From NCBI GenBank assembly GCA_963281155.1, contig CAUJLY010000001.1, forward strand, positions 7,378,001 through 7,442,000: 64,000 bases of DNA, given 5' to 3'. Below are positions 10,809 through 23,376 of the stretch, piece after piece. The DNA is from Rhabditophanes sp. KR3021. Taxonomy: Eukaryota > Nematoda > Chromadorea > Rhabditida > Alloionematidae. The notes beneath the pieces were generated by a model that saw only the letters and a list, made by a program, of their open reading frames with translations, made no database searches and was not told the origin of the DNA. A program made the translations under genes and the position numbers. Position 1 is the first letter of the stretch. Each line of letters opens with the position of its first letter.

Positions 10809-11500
10809 TCAATTTCTTACTCTTGGAGACTGCAGTTTTTGTAGCCTTTGTTTTGGAGATTTTTGTTGAAGAATCAACTCCCCATCTAGTTTCCTTTGTA
10901 CACCATCAGTATTCAAAAAGAAAGTCTGCAAAATACCACATTGTAATTTATCATCAACTTCACCAAATTTAATCGAAAGATTTCCTCTTATTGATATTTT
11001 TACGTATTGAGTAACAATTAATGTATCGTTACAATTATCCGGAATAAAGATATTAATGGCCTCAACAACAATTGGTTTATCATCTTTTTTTGATTTAAAT
11101 TCTATTTTTAGACTACTATATTCTCCCATGATTACTTCAACATCAAAACTGCAACTAAACCAGATCAAAGCACCTTTTTCCACTTTTTCAAAACAGTTCC
11201 CCGTCTTTTGCAGTAAGCTGCGAAGCGATAGAATTTTGTACAATTTCCCGCTCAACTTTTCAATTTCATATTCATCAGCCAATGATTGAGGTAGAACGTA
11301 AATACATTGTAACTAGACTTTATCTAATTCCTGTGAAACATATAATATGCTTCCTGAAATGTCATTTGATTTGGTTTAGACCATAGTGAAACGTAGCATT
11401 TAGTAGTAGGGGACTCAGCAATTTTTCGGTCTTCATCTAGATCCCCATAAACATAAACTTTATTGAAGAAGATGATACAAATGAGAAGTGCATAAAGCAT
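10809..11500 (-). CDS. Probable secreted protein of unknown family, two exons
   Basis: The long exon (about 10809..11315) has no in-frame ATG near its start; its first codon after an upstream stop follows TCTAG, a usable acceptor. Just upstream on the same strand an ATG at 11500 opens a classic signal peptide (MLYALLICIIFFNKVYVYG) followed by DLDEDRKIAESPTTKCY. Joining the GTTTCA donor after KCY to the TCTAG acceptor (an 80-bp intron) keeps frame and gives about 208 residues with six cysteines, an even number that suits an extracellular protein. The mature part is beta-rich in appearance (SFDVEVIMGEYSSLKIEF, YVKISIRGNLSIKFGEV). The donor choice is inferred. Without the join, the first exon is a 58-residue ORF ending at 11324. 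Confidence 0.5.
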
Positions 11501-13695
11501 GCCGAGATGCGCAGTTGACTAGCATAGCAACGAAAAGTAATGAATGACTTAACATAACAATGTCACAATATTAAGCCCAATGTATTATTTTCAAATCGTT
11601 CAAGATTTTCATTTAAAACATCCAACGTAATTTCTGTTGTGTAAGATATTCAATTTGCAATAATATTAGTATTTATGTCTTTGCTTATATTCAATTTATA
11701 ATTTTAAATGGTAATTTAATAACACTTGCCAAAAAACACTGATCAAAAAATTGAAGGTAATTTAAATTTGACATTAACAACATAAATAGCCGAACAATGA
11801 ATTTATTGGAATAATATAATAACGTTTAATTGTTAAGCAGCAACTTGTTCATTTATTTTAAAAATCAAATACATCACATACGAATTAAATGATTTACAAA
11901 TCAATGTTATCCCAGCATTGATGGAAGCAATGTCATTAACGCACTTAAAGTACAAAATCCATGCAATTAAATATACCAAGCTTAATGAATCAAACCTCTT
12001 TTAATTACATTTCCTTATCAAAGAAACATTGAAATATGAGCTTAACACATCCAGTAGATGACTTCCGTTTGCCTCCTTGTAATTAAAGGTTAAGACCAAC
12101 CAAGTATACAAAAATAGTAATTACTAATCAAAGGCTCGCTATACTAAGTCACCTGGACTCATTAAGCCATGCGAACAAATAACCTCCATATATTAAAACA
12201 TATAGAATAATTAACGAAATCTGGCATGGCTGGGTGAGGAGCAATATTATTTCAAATCATTCTCACTCACCAGAGCGTTCAATGACTGAAGGTCGGCCAT
12301 TAATAAAAGTAATATATCTGAGATGCCATATTTTAAACAATAAATGTATTTGTTCCTCATAATTACATGTCTCCTCTATTTTCATTTATGTGAGCCACCT
12401 GATATATGCTACATCATATACTTAAAGTTAGTGTTGATAAAAATACAATATACTTCTGTAAATCTAGTGTGTTGTCATTTTGATGATACCACCTGCTGCT
12501 GCATTTTTATATGAATATTTTGGAAACCTTTTCAAAAGATTACCTCGAACTGTTTAAATAATATGACAACTATTTTGTCATAAAATTTTATTTTGTTTAT
12601 TTATGTCTTTCTAATTTGGGTATAAAAGAATACTATTAAGACAAAATTACTTCTTCCCCGTGTATACAAACATCTTTATTCTAAATATATTAATGGTTAT
12701 TTCATTTTTGACTTTTATAACATATAAATAACTTAAATATAACACATCCACAAACACTACCAAACTTCCCTCTTAATCCATACAAAACCATTGATGACGC
12801 ACTTATTTATGCAAAATCAAATTAGACAAAACCTAAGTTGGAAGACTTACTTGTTTCTCTATGTACCCCAACTTTACTTTTTATCTTAAAAGATAAGTAA
12901 TTGCCTGGTCGCGGCGTGTATTGTTATTACCCATCGAACCTCAAGACACTATTGGACATATTAACTCAGAACACATGTATTTATTTATGTTAATTGATAG
13001 ATATATTCTCTTTCGGACTGACTAAATAACTTTTTACCTTTTCATTCATTATAATAACAATCCAACAAATCAGAATAAATAGACCCTTATAAACGGGGTT
13101 TATTTATACTAATGGGTTTTGATGGATAATATTAGAGATATTATATTAGTTTATGTATATATTTGTGAAGAGTGTTGATTAATATAATCTCCCTGTCAAA
13201 ATGACTGCTTTCATTTTATTCAATACCTTTGAACAAAATCATACCCCTAAAATGATTGAAAGCTGATTAAGGACATTTAAGCTACCTCTTTAGTGAAGTT
13301 TTCCTTTAAGGTCAGTTCTAATTTTTTGGGAACCACTTCCTGCAACTTTTAATAAATAGAACTTTTTTCCACTTAAATATTCTGGTTACACAATCATGAA
13401 TCACAGCATTTGTTGAGTATTAAGGGATCATTAGTGGCGCGAATCGAGAAATCTCTTGATCGCCTAGATTTATTTTCGATCACTAATCAGTCCGGATTGA
13501 AGCACCCATCCTACAATATGCATGGCTATGTACGACCAAAAAGCTATTTACACCATTTTAAGGCAAACTTTCCTTTTATCAAAAACTTTTTTATTATCGT
13601 TTTATTTTTGTGGGGCTTTTCACCAAACATATATAAAAATACATAAATTGCTTCAGATTAAATCATTCATAGCTGATCCACACTACTACAACTTT
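11501..13695. other. Long intergenic region with one GC-richer hairpin
   Basis: About 2.2 kb. A TATAAAA at about 12614 has only very short frames downstream. The stretch 12218..12300 is more GC-rich than its surroundings and can fold (see the ncRNA entry). No coding region is supported. Confidence 0.5.
12230..12273. ncRNA. Possible small hairpin RNA
   Basis: CTGG at the left pairs with CCAG at the right, followed inward by TGAG with CTCA and GAG with CTC, with single-base bulges and an AT-rich loop of about 16 nt. Flanking ATGGC (from 12226) and GCCAT (12296..12300) could extend the stem. The size resembles a microRNA precursor, but I cannot match a known microRNA and the pairing is imperfect. 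Confidence 0.2.
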
Positions 13696-14090
13696 ATGAT
13701 GAAGGGAACGCCAACTATTTTTAACATATTATTTATTGTTTCTTTGACAAGCCTTCCAACTATTTTTTCAATACAATGTTACAGTGGAAGTCAACTACAG
13801 ATGATTGAATGTCCATCAATGTCTTGCATCAAACAAACCCTAGGCCTTGATACAGTTAGGTATGTTTTAGTTTTTTTATTTAGTTACCGAAACATTTTTA
13901 TAGATATTGTGACGGTACGGGCGTCAGTTCCATTTGTACCACTTACCAAATATTTGATTCATGTTCTAATATTCCCAATTTGGGCTATATCTGTTGCTGC
14001 GGATCAAATCTTTGTAATGATAGTGCAAAACTAGGATATAATTTATTAAGCATGGCACTATTATTGTTATTTGCATATATCATAATTTAA
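13696..14090 (+). CDS. ET-module / Ly6-like GPI-anchored surface protein
   Basis: Exons 13696..13859 and 13904..14090 join across a 44-bp GTATG...TTATAG intron, giving 116 residues. The signal peptide (TIFNILFIVSLTSLPTIFS) precedes IQCYSG, IECPSMSCIK, YCDG, SICTTYQ, DSCSNIP and GYICCCGSNLCND, then a hydrophobic tail (LLSMALLLLFAYII). The cysteine spacing with a terminal CCCxxxLCN is the nematode ET module, related to the Ly6/uPAR three-finger fold. The tail is a likely GPI-attachment signal. Family members sit on the outer cell surface and some modulate receptors; the partner here is unknown. Confidence 0.8.
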
Positions 14091-14289
14091 ACTTCTTAAA
14101 ACTGATCATTTTAGTTTAATAATTTCTTGCTAAATTCGAAAAAAGCCCATTGATTATTCAAACATATGTATGTATTTCCTTTTATCATTTAAAAACCCTC
14201 CTTAGTTTAATTCTAATTTGTATCATATATGTTTTGAGTTTCATTTTAAAAATAAAGTTTATATAACTAAATTGTTACTTTTTACTTTC

Positions 14290-14440
14290 TTTTTGTTGTC
14301 GAGAACGGTTTGGACCAAATTTCCAATGATCGAAGAACCATTTAGGCAAAATATTTCCAACAGTCACTGCACGAAGATAAGCGTTGGATCCGCGTGATTC
14401 TTTTACAGGAAGATATGCCTTGGATACAAACATTGAGGTT
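14290..14440 (-). CDS. Possible short basic peptide or exon remnant
   Basis: A minus-strand frame from an ATG at about 14437 encodes some 51 residues starting MFVSKAYLPVKESRG and containing NILPKWFFDHWKFG before a basic tail RSRQQKESKK. The frame stays open upstream for about 24 codons (RLRKRQITGTS) but has no good acceptor or ATG. The text looks protein-like, similar to a mitochondrial ribosomal protein tail, so it may be a gene with an unseen upstream exon or a relic. Confidence 0.25.
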
Positions 14441-17400
14441 CCGGTAATTTGCCTTTTTCGAAGACGTGGATATGTAATAATTTTTCCCGTTTAAATTTAT
14501 CAGATACCTCAAGTTAATTAATGTATTATGTTTGTATTTAAATTGTTTTGAATAGACACACAATAAAATGCTTTTATTTGGATGACTTTCTTTTTTGTGA
14601 AATAAAGTTCTAATAAAAGAATGATTTAATTGTTACTTTTGCACAAAATAAGGAGCAAGCTAACAATTTTATTCTTAATTTTCGTCTCAAATCAAAGTGA
14701 TTACCATTTAATTCAGTTTTGAAATGATGATTTAGTATTCTATGTGCCATTTTTATTGCTTTGGGACTTATTATTAATGTCTATCTCCACCAATTATCTT
14801 TATTTAACATTATACTTATTCCAGATGAAATCGTTGATGAATAAGTTTCTAAAAGAAAAACCACAGACGAATCTGAATCACCTCCAACTTCAAGAACCCG
14901 ACTAGATGTTGGTGGATTTCCTTTTTTGTCACAAGATGAAGTAACTGAGGAAGCAAGAAAAAACCTCAGGCTTGAAAGCTATTTTCGAAAAAAAAATATA
15001 TGTTGGTTGCTGAAGGATTAGTGGTAAATGGTGTAGTTCTTTTGAATAGTCAAGAACTAAAAGCCTTATGGAATTATACCATATCAAAAAACATGACTTA
15101 AAAGTTATCAAAAAATGATAAGTCAGTATAGTTAATAACACTTTATTAACTTCTTTATTTCACTTTACATAAATTTTGTATTTGTACATTTGAAGTTTTT
15201 TAATACCTTTTTATAAGTTCACATTCATGGGAAATTGCTAGTGTTGATTGTTAATTGGATGTATGTGTGGGGCGCTGAAGAAAAATAGACATGTTCTTAT
15301 ACTTTCGAACTTATTTATTCTACTTAATATTATAAATTCACAACAAAAAATTGTACATACCAATTATCGAGAAATATTTAATTAGAACTTTCCAAATTGC
15401 CCTTACTAATAACTATACCATAAAGGGCAAACCATACCAATTATAAAGTGGAAACACTTTATTTTCTTTGGAGGCGAAACAAATAAAGATATCAAATGTT
15501 AAACTTTCTTATCTTTTTTTATTTTTATTTTGCACTCTTAGTTGGTTTGATTTTTTGTTTTTTTCAACTATTAGAAAGATGGCATCTATTTTAATTAAGT
15601 AAAATTTGAGAGAACCTTTAATCTTTGAAAGTAAAATAAATTTATTATCCATAAAAAACCCACATATTTATATTTTGGACAAAAAATACTTATCGCCTTG
15701 CTTTCTTTTAAAGAATAATCCAGTTTTTCATTTACCATCTCATAATTAATAAGCTATTAATATTTTTCATAATATCATTGCACTTGATAAACTTCCAACA
15801 TCTTCCTCAAATAACTGGAAGCTTGTAAATAAAAAAGATCTTCTTACTTTTTTAATAAGCTAATTTGAAGAAAAATCTTACAACATAATATTAAGTATTA
15901 TTTATCGCCCTTCATTTGTTTATTTTTGAGCATAACATATTTGATACCCTCAAAAAATAGCTTTTTTTAAAATTAATAACCGTCAATTGACTGTTATCAT
16001 TGAAGAGAATTTCTTTTTGGTAGGCCATAAGATTTATCGTTAAACAATTTATAATATATCTAGATATTTTTTGTTTTCTCCTAAATTGTTCCTTCAAGCT
16101 TGAGTGTGTATTTAGAATAGATGATGATACATTTCAGCAAGATATTCTTTATAAATCAAAAATGCATTTATATTCCGATATTTGCTTTGTTGTGGCAACT
16201 GATAAATTAAAAAGAAATCAAAAAGACATTTAAAAAGAGAAGAAAATTGCACCAGCTTAATCAGTCACTTCTTGTACACTTTCAGCCAAAATAACATTTA
16301 TCACCTAAAGACAATTAATGACACTTTAGGGTGACAAAACAATATTATTTGTATTGAGGTAGCCGTCAATTATTTTTCACTTTTGATTTTGATTGTCTTT
16401 TTGATATTATAAAAAAATTATACCGATCATTCATTTAAATACTGTACAAATGATTATTAAACAACCTTTAACAATTTAAACAAACATAGCACAAAACATT
16501 ACTTGTCTATGCATTGGGAATCCATTTTCATCAGTAATATTTTATATTGTTCACTAAAAATATCACTATAAAATGAAACCTAAAAATAAAACATATTTTG
16601 TTTTCACTTTCTTACCACCACTTATAAATGGTTCCCCAAAGTCGGTATAACTTTCTCAATTACAATGTACTGATTACAGAACACATAATATTAAAAATAT
16701 TTTGTTGTGTCGTTTTTTGCTGTCAAAATCCTTTGCAAACATCAAATATAACAACAAAACCTTGACGTGTATAGCTTCACTTTTTTGTTTGGCTATTAAC
16801 ATTCAATTTAACATAATAAGCAGGCAACCTTCCTTTTTTGCTGCTACTTTTAGTATCTTAAGATGGTGTTTTGTTTGTGGGGAGTGAATCTTCGAAAGAC
16901 ATCAATAGTCATGTTGAATTATGGGTGTAATTAAGAGATTTTTCTTTCCCAGTCCTTAGTTGTTAAAGCGTTCTTTATTAGGTAAGGGTTTGTTAATTAT
17001 AGAATGAGCCTAGGGACTGGGAAGTTTTGACTTTTCGTTAATATATGTATGTGTAGCCTTAAAAGCTCATAAAAGTGATGTTGAAGCCGTTATTGGCAAA
17101 AATTATTGTTATTGTCCAATTAAAATAATAGCTTTACAACAAAAAGATCATTAGTTGGCGGTAGTAGGCAATATGGGATATTATCTAGCTATTATTATCA
17201 TTATTACCATTATTATGTATATCCTTGTCTCTCCTTTCATTTGATGTTTCTTGGAATAAAACATATTAGTGAGATCTAATTCATACGTAATACATTTTAA
17301 TATCCCATTTTATAGAGGACCATTCAAGATTAAACGGTCTGATACTACTAATACCCATTAATATGAAAACTTACTAATCGTATTTAGTTGTTGCCTAGGA

Positions 17401-18351
17401 TGAAGACATTTTGTTTTTACTGAAAACTTAGACATTACAGTTATATTATTATATCTTTAGAGTTTCATTCATCTACTTGCTTTTAACTTCTATTTATAAG
17501 AGGGGATTCGAATGAGATGAATTTATAAAGAAGTTTGAATATTTGTTTGTTAAACGGTGACACAATAAAGAAATTATACTTTTTAAGAAAGACCCTAAAT
17601 TGGTTATGTCTATCTAATAAATAAGTTGTCAAAAATTCTTTTATTTCAAGTTTGTTTTTACTGATGCGACGTGGCATTTTTGTTCTTCACAACTACATTC
17701 AAATTATCAGGAGAAATGTTACATTTAAATAAATCTTATATCTTAAATAATTCCGGGAAATTTCTTCTGCCAAAATAAATACTACTTATATTAATTATAG
17801 AATCTTTAAAGAGAAGTTTGTACTTTGTATAAAAATTAATTTACAGTATTATTAATTTTGATGATGCAAGTTCCATCACAGAAATCATAATTTGCTTCAA
17901 AATATTAATTGCCTTCTTCCTTCTTTTTTGTCATCAATGCACCCCTAATTAGTGAAATATAATTTTTTACACCATTATCATGCCATAAATAATGCCAACT
18001 TTGAAATTATATGTACTTCTATCATTATTATATACAATTGCCCTATGACACTAATGTTTATGTATGTAATTATAGGTTGATTAAAAGTTAGGGCAGTTTC
18101 TGGCTTTTTTGGAGTTTATTTGGTCGTGAAGTTTAGAGATATATATTTAGTATTTGAGTAGGTCTTATAGCCATGCCTCCTTTTGTTTATAGATGAAAAA
18201 GATTTTTTGAGTGTCATTATATGTTTGCAATTTATGGTGCCAACTACGTTAATTTCGTTGAAAGGCCATTTTATAGGTTTAGACTACATATTTATACATT
18301 TAATTAAATTTACAGTTGTCTTTTCTACTTTCAGAAACACTAAGGTCAAGA
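14441..18351. other. Largest gene-poor region, with one coding-like remnant
   Basis: Nearly 4 kb of AT-rich DNA. At 14826..15024 the plus strand, just after a TATTCCAG acceptor-like site, reads gene-like text (TDESESPPTSRTRLDVGGF, FLSQDEVTEEARKNLRLES) broken by an early stop, probably a degraded exon. Nothing else is convincing. Short frames at 15912, 16702, 17483 and 18183 are AT-driven. A TTTCAG at 18329..18334 is the likely trans-splice acceptor of the receptor gene that follows. Confidence 0.45.
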
Positions 18352-19637
18352 ATGAACATTTCCGATCTAACGACAATCCAACCCTATACACGGGATTGCC
18401 ACGATCCCGAAAAACACATGATTGAATTCAGATTCTGGTTCGTAGCCGTCTGTGGAACTTTCATCGCCACCGTCGCCATCATCCTCAACCTATTCCTATT
18501 CCTTTTATTTATAACTAACCGTACTCACCGATCCTCATCATCTTTCTATTTGTTGCTATTGTCATTTTTTGACGTCTTTATGGGGATATCTTACATCATG
18601 GTGATGTCGATTAGGATTTTTGTTAATTATTATGAGAATGTTTATCTTAAAAAAATATGGTATGCTTTAATTAGTCTATTTCATAAGTATTCATTTATTG
18701 CTCTAATTTAGGATGTCTTATGTTGTTTATATGATGACGATTTCTCATATCGCAATGACGGCTTCTTCCTTTTTGATTGTTTTTGCTACTTTTGAACGGT
18801 ATTTGATTACGATTGGGCATAATGGAATTGGATTTTTGCAAACGAATAGAAAGATTTTGGCAATGTTGGGAGTTATGTTTGGATTTCTCAGTAAAATTAC
18901 TATCTTCTTTGAAATCAACGTCCTCGAAGACACTGATTGTATAGACCACTTCAACCAATTTTACCTATCAATCCCTGAATTCGTCCTCCACGACGCTTTC
19001 TACTACAAAACAGTATGGAAATTCTACTACCGCAACATTGCAACTATCTTCCTCCCTTTCTTCTTGCTGATGATATTCAATTTCGGAATATTAAATGCTC
19101 TCCGCCAAAGCGACGCCAACAACGTCTCCAGCCTCCTACTCAGCAAAGAAACTTCAAAGGCTCGCAAAATTAGAATCAGAGCCGCAACCAGGACAACAGT
19201 TCTTGTCGGTTTGACATATCTGGCCTCTAATGCTCTAAACATTTTCATTACTTTTTGGGAACATATTGACATAGAATCATTGACCAGCAACAAGTACGTT
19301 AATTGAATAATTTCTTAATTGAACATTCTTCTTTTTTAGGTTTTTGGATTTTTATTTAATTTCCGTTGATGCTGTTTCTGTGTTGACAGTTATTGCTTCT
19401 GCTTTAAGAATCGTTATTTATGTTAGTTGTCAACAAACAATGCGTCATGAAATTAAAAGTCGTTTGACTATGATCTGGAAGTGGTGTACTTTCCATCCCC
19501 AATCTCATACTTCTTTCAAAAACGACATTGCTAATTATGAACTTAAATGTGATGAAGTGTTTGAAGAACAACAACCAGTTATCTTGGTGTCAAAGGAAAT
19601 GTCTTCCCTGGCTGGTATCAAGGAAGTTGTTGTTTAA
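18352..19637 (+). CDS. Rhodopsin-family G protein-coupled receptor (neuropeptide-type)
   Basis: Three exons (18352..18686, 18712..19293, 19340..19637) splice in frame to 404 residues. The ectodomain NISDLTTIQPYTRDC is short. Seven hydrophobic segments follow, starting near residues 26, 63, 120, 158, 218, 280 and 315. The end of helix 3 reads FATFERYLIT, an ERY version of the DRY motif, and the second extracellular loop has NVLEDTDC, which could pair with a helix-3 cysteine. The layout resembles nematode FMRFamide/myosuppressin-like receptors. Helix 7 lacks a clear NPxxY; ASALRIVIY stands there. The TTTCAG 12 bp before the ATG suggests trans-splicing. The ligand is not predictable. Confidence 0.8.
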
Positions 19638-20435
19638 GAATTAATCTTAAATATCATTATTTTAATGGGTACAAGTGTTTAATATATACATATAATTTTT
19701 GGTGTCGATAAACTTAAATATAAATAATTATGTGGATCTTTTTTTAAAATTTGAATGACTCAATGTAAACGCAGACAAATGTTTGAAATAAAAAAACTCA
19801 CAATGTGACAATATTCTACTGCAATTTAAGCACCATTCCTGTGACGAGTAATACTCCTAATACTCATATCGCAATTCTTCCTTTTATGTGCGGTGGTTGC
19901 TCAATTTATCACTATGTACACATGTTTTTTATTAGCATAAGTATTGTTCTTAGCTTTGGTTTGAGAAAGTACAGTTTGATCATTATATTTTGAGACTCAA
20001 ATATTCCTACCATATATCCCTTATTTGAATTACAAATCCAGCCAATATAACCGACCTCGAGTCTAAACAAACATATACACACAAACAAATTTGATATGTC
20101 CAGAACCTGTACTTTTTATCTTGACCGAGACCTATCAGCACTGCTTTTTACTATTTCAATTTCAACTATCATATATTTGCATTTGAAAAGTATTTGTCCT
20201 TGTAACAACGACGTAATTCAATATTCCTTATTATTACTTTTGTACACACATCAACCGATAATAACCTTTAGTAGTTTTGGCGGACCCTATTAAATTAAAA
20301 TTTTATACATCTTAGCAAATCAAAATATATTTGTCTCTCTTTTAGCTTACTATCTCTATCTAAATCAATTTTAGACTAGCCATTGGCTAAAGTAATCACA
20401 AAAAGTAAAGATCTTTACAAAAATATTTTATTCTG
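19638..20435. other. Intergenic, no gene seen
   Basis: About 800 bp between the receptor and the first of the single-pass membrane genes. Two open frames (19805, 20096) are hydrophobic and AT-driven with no splice or start context. An AATAAA near 19789 may end the receptor transcript. Confidence 0.5.
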
Positions 20436-20955
20436 ATGATGTCATATAATTTTGAAGCTGCTCCGCCACCACCAACTACTTATACTCCTAGTGTGGATCG
20501 AGTCATTGATAAGATTAGTCATTTTGCTGGTGAAATTAATTATTTAGGGAATGAGGTAGTGATAATTAAATAACTTATTTATAAAAAACATAATTTAGGG
20601 AACAAAATTGGTAGATGGAATAGTAGATAGTGCCGAAAAAGTAATTAATAATCAAATATCGAATTTCAACGACATAGGAGATAATGCTGACAAGATAGGT
20701 GTAAGTTCAACAAGTTTATTTATCATTAATTTTTTAAATCAGAACACTGCAACCACCAAATTCGATGGATGGCCCGTGACTCCAGCAATAGTTGCAGGCA
20801 TTGTAACAGCCATCATAGCAATTCTTTTGATAATATTCTTTGTCATCTATGTCTTCCATTTATGTGTCAGTTGGAGACAACTTCGGAGAGCTGAAAAAAA
20901 TTTGTCGAAAGAGTATGGTTACATTACCTCATCTGAATTTGACGATACTAAATGA
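20436..20955 (+). CDS. Single-pass membrane protein with helical ectodomain, cluster member 1
   Basis: Exons 20436..20555, 20599..20700 and 20743..20955, with introns of 43 and 42 bp, give 144 residues. A Pro-rich N-terminus (EAAPPPPTTYTPS) leads into an amphipathic helical segment (VDRVIDKISHFAGEINYLG, then KLVDGIVDSAEKVINNQ). A membrane helix (VTPAIVAGIVTAIIAILLIIF) follows, then a short basic/acidic tail ending SSEFDDTK. There is no signal peptide, so it is probably tail-anchored or type I/III. The last intron sits just before the membrane helix, as in cluster member 3. I do not recognise a family. Confidence 0.68.
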
Positions 20956-22064
20956 TCATCATTCTGTTTATTCATATGTGTACACATTTGTACACATCTT
21001 TTGATAAGAAACTTTTTTTCTTTGATTTGGGTAAATAGAAGATGCATACTAAATAACGACGTTGTTTTTTATAATCAAGCATCGTTGTAGACATTTATGT
21101 AACACCTACGGGTATATTTTTTTCTGCTTTAAATTGTTTATTTTTCTCTTGTACTTGTACATATAATTTTTGTCTAATAAAATTAAAGTAATCGGATCAT
21201 TGGATTGAAGCCTAAATATTTGTAACTATTTTTTGCCTTCTCCAAATTAATCACAATTTGTTGGAGAGGGATTGAAAACTCGAGCAAGACAACATCATAG
21301 GTAGATGGTGACCGCAAACTTCTTTTGACTAAGTATTTAATTGTCCTTAAGTTTGTTAAGGTCTTTTGATTTAAGATAATATATGAGAGTAAGTGTACCC
21401 GACAACAAATATCACCTAAGGATGATCTATTGCTGCTTTAGCTAAAGACCTTTACGCTAACCTAAAACCCTGTTTCCACGTTTCAACTGACTTAAGACGT
21501 TTCGCTTCAACACGCTTCTAATAGAGGTGTTCGTTTATGTGAGTTGGGGTAAATAAATATCGTAATTATGTATAGACATATCTATGTATTAACATCTCAT
21601 TTTTGTACCTACTTTCTTTTTATTCAAATAAATTACTTTGATTAAACTTATTTCATCCCAATACTTATCTAGTAAAATAATCAAAATGTCAACTTGCAAA
21701 GCAAAGGGTGTTGGAATTTAATGTTCATTTATCTCTATCCTCTTACTATTAATGACAATAACCGTAATTTTGTGTAAATTTATTTTATGATTACAGCCAT
21801 CGCCTTTTATTAAATTAAAATGATATAGCTATGTCTGTATTTATATGTTCAGTTATTTAGGTTTATCTAAAAGATATAATATGCATTATTTAAAAATCTG
21901 TTCAAATAAATATAAAATGTATATACCGAACTAACTAGATTAAGTAATTTAGCTTCGTTTTTTTGTATAGACATACTAAAGTAAATGATTTGGAGATTAT
22001 ATTTATTAATGACTTTTTATTGAGGTCCCAATCAAAGTGACTATCATATATTCTCCCCTACAGA
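20956..22064. other. Intergenic with a GC-richer patch
   Basis: Mostly AT-rich. 21240..21540 is visibly higher in GC than its surroundings but has no long open frame or recognisable RNA, so it could be a decayed gene or an unannotated RNA. Confidence 0.35.
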
Positions 22065-22369
22065 TCGATTGGCCAAACAAAGCTTAGGTCCTTGCGCACA
22101 GTTAATTTCAGTTGAATGTCAAGAGTTAGTAGATATATCTAATACTTTCAATAAATTTTCAGTTTCATTCAATGTTATGATGAGAGAAGGTGGGGACTAT
22201 TCAAATAGTAGATTTTTAGTACAACCAAACTGTTTGTGTCCAATATACAGGACACAGGGATAACAAGTTACATTTGAGGTTTTAAAAGCTTCTGGCCAAA
22301 AAATAGGCGCGATCTATATCAAATTTTACCAAGAAGTTTCGTTCTTTTTTGAATCAAATAGAATATAAT
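22065..22369 (+). pseudogene. Gene fragment, probably a decayed secreted protein
   Basis: After a CCTACAG acceptor-like site the plus strand stays open for more than 60 codons (AKQSLGPCAQLISVECQELV, FNVMMREGGDYSNSRFL, PNCLCPIYRTQG), meets TAA at 22261, then continues in the same frame with QVTFEVLKASGQKIGAIYIK and FYQEVSFFF to a further stop near 22369. Four cysteines and a beta-like pattern suggest an extracellular domain. No start or signal exon was found upstream. Confidence 0.42.
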
Positions 22370-23376
22370 AAAAAGGTAGATTATTAAACTATACAACTTT
22401 ATTTGGCTATTATGTTTTGTTATCAACTGTATTACTAAATGTATTAATATATGTTATTGCTGACCGTTCTTATCAATTTTAGGTAATATTTGCCCACCAC
22501 TTTATGGCCTGTACTTTTATGTACTTCTTCTTTTTAAACAAATGTCCCTGGTCTAATTATTAAATAAATCAAGTATATTTCGATCATTTGGCTTTTTAAA
22601 TAAATGATAAAGCCATTTTCTTTCTATGCGTTAATAATAAATATTGTGTATTTGTGCATGATCAAAGTGATAAATCTTTTTTCTCAAGATTCGATCCAAA
22701 CAAACACTGAATACGTTTAAATTTCACTTTCATTCTCAAATCTCAGTCTAATATTTGCATATCCAATTTGATTCAATCTATCTAAACATGCCTTTCAATT
22801 CTTAGACAATACCCTACTACCTTGCTAACCTATACTATGAATCATTCAAATCATACTTTTAATCATTTCTTCATTGGTATCTTCTCTTTTTTGTGAAGAT
22901 TAAAATTCATCATCTCTTATTAATAAACAAATAATTCTTTTTTTCAACAAAAGAAAAAGTATGCATCCTACTCAAAATATCAAATAGTACTAAGTTTGTG
23001 CCTTGCCCAATTTTTTCCTTAAATAATCCAAACTTACCTCCCTGACTCATGCTTTATTTTTTTAAAATAAATTCGTACAAAAATCTCGAAAAGGTGTGTG
23101 TAAACGTATATTCGTAATAACAAAATAAATACCCTATTTTCCCTACTACACCCATATTTATTTAAAAATTCATCACTTTTTGTTTAATAATAAGGAGATT
23201 GTACCTAAAAATTTGATACAATTTTGGTGTTTTCAATAAATAAACATACATTTATATGGTTCTTTTTGTGATACCAAACTTAATTGCGATTTTGAAATAG
23301 ACACTAAACGTGTATTGTTTGTTTTTAGTTTAACTAAAAAAGAACAAACTATTTATATTATTTTAACTTTTTAGAA
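22370..23376. other. Intergenic, no gene seen
   Basis: AT-rich spacer. The last bases (TTTTTAG at 23368..23374, directly before AAATG) form the probable trans-splice site of cluster member 2. Confidence 0.5.

Noticed and set aside
19805..20293. Two hydrophobic plus-strand frames between the receptor and the membrane cluster
   Set aside because: No start context, no conserved pattern and AT-driven composition; not additional cluster members.
22254..22271. Bases resembling part of an I-SceI homing endonuclease site
   Set aside because: Only a partial match; it lies in an ordinary nuclear gene relic and is best seen as chance.
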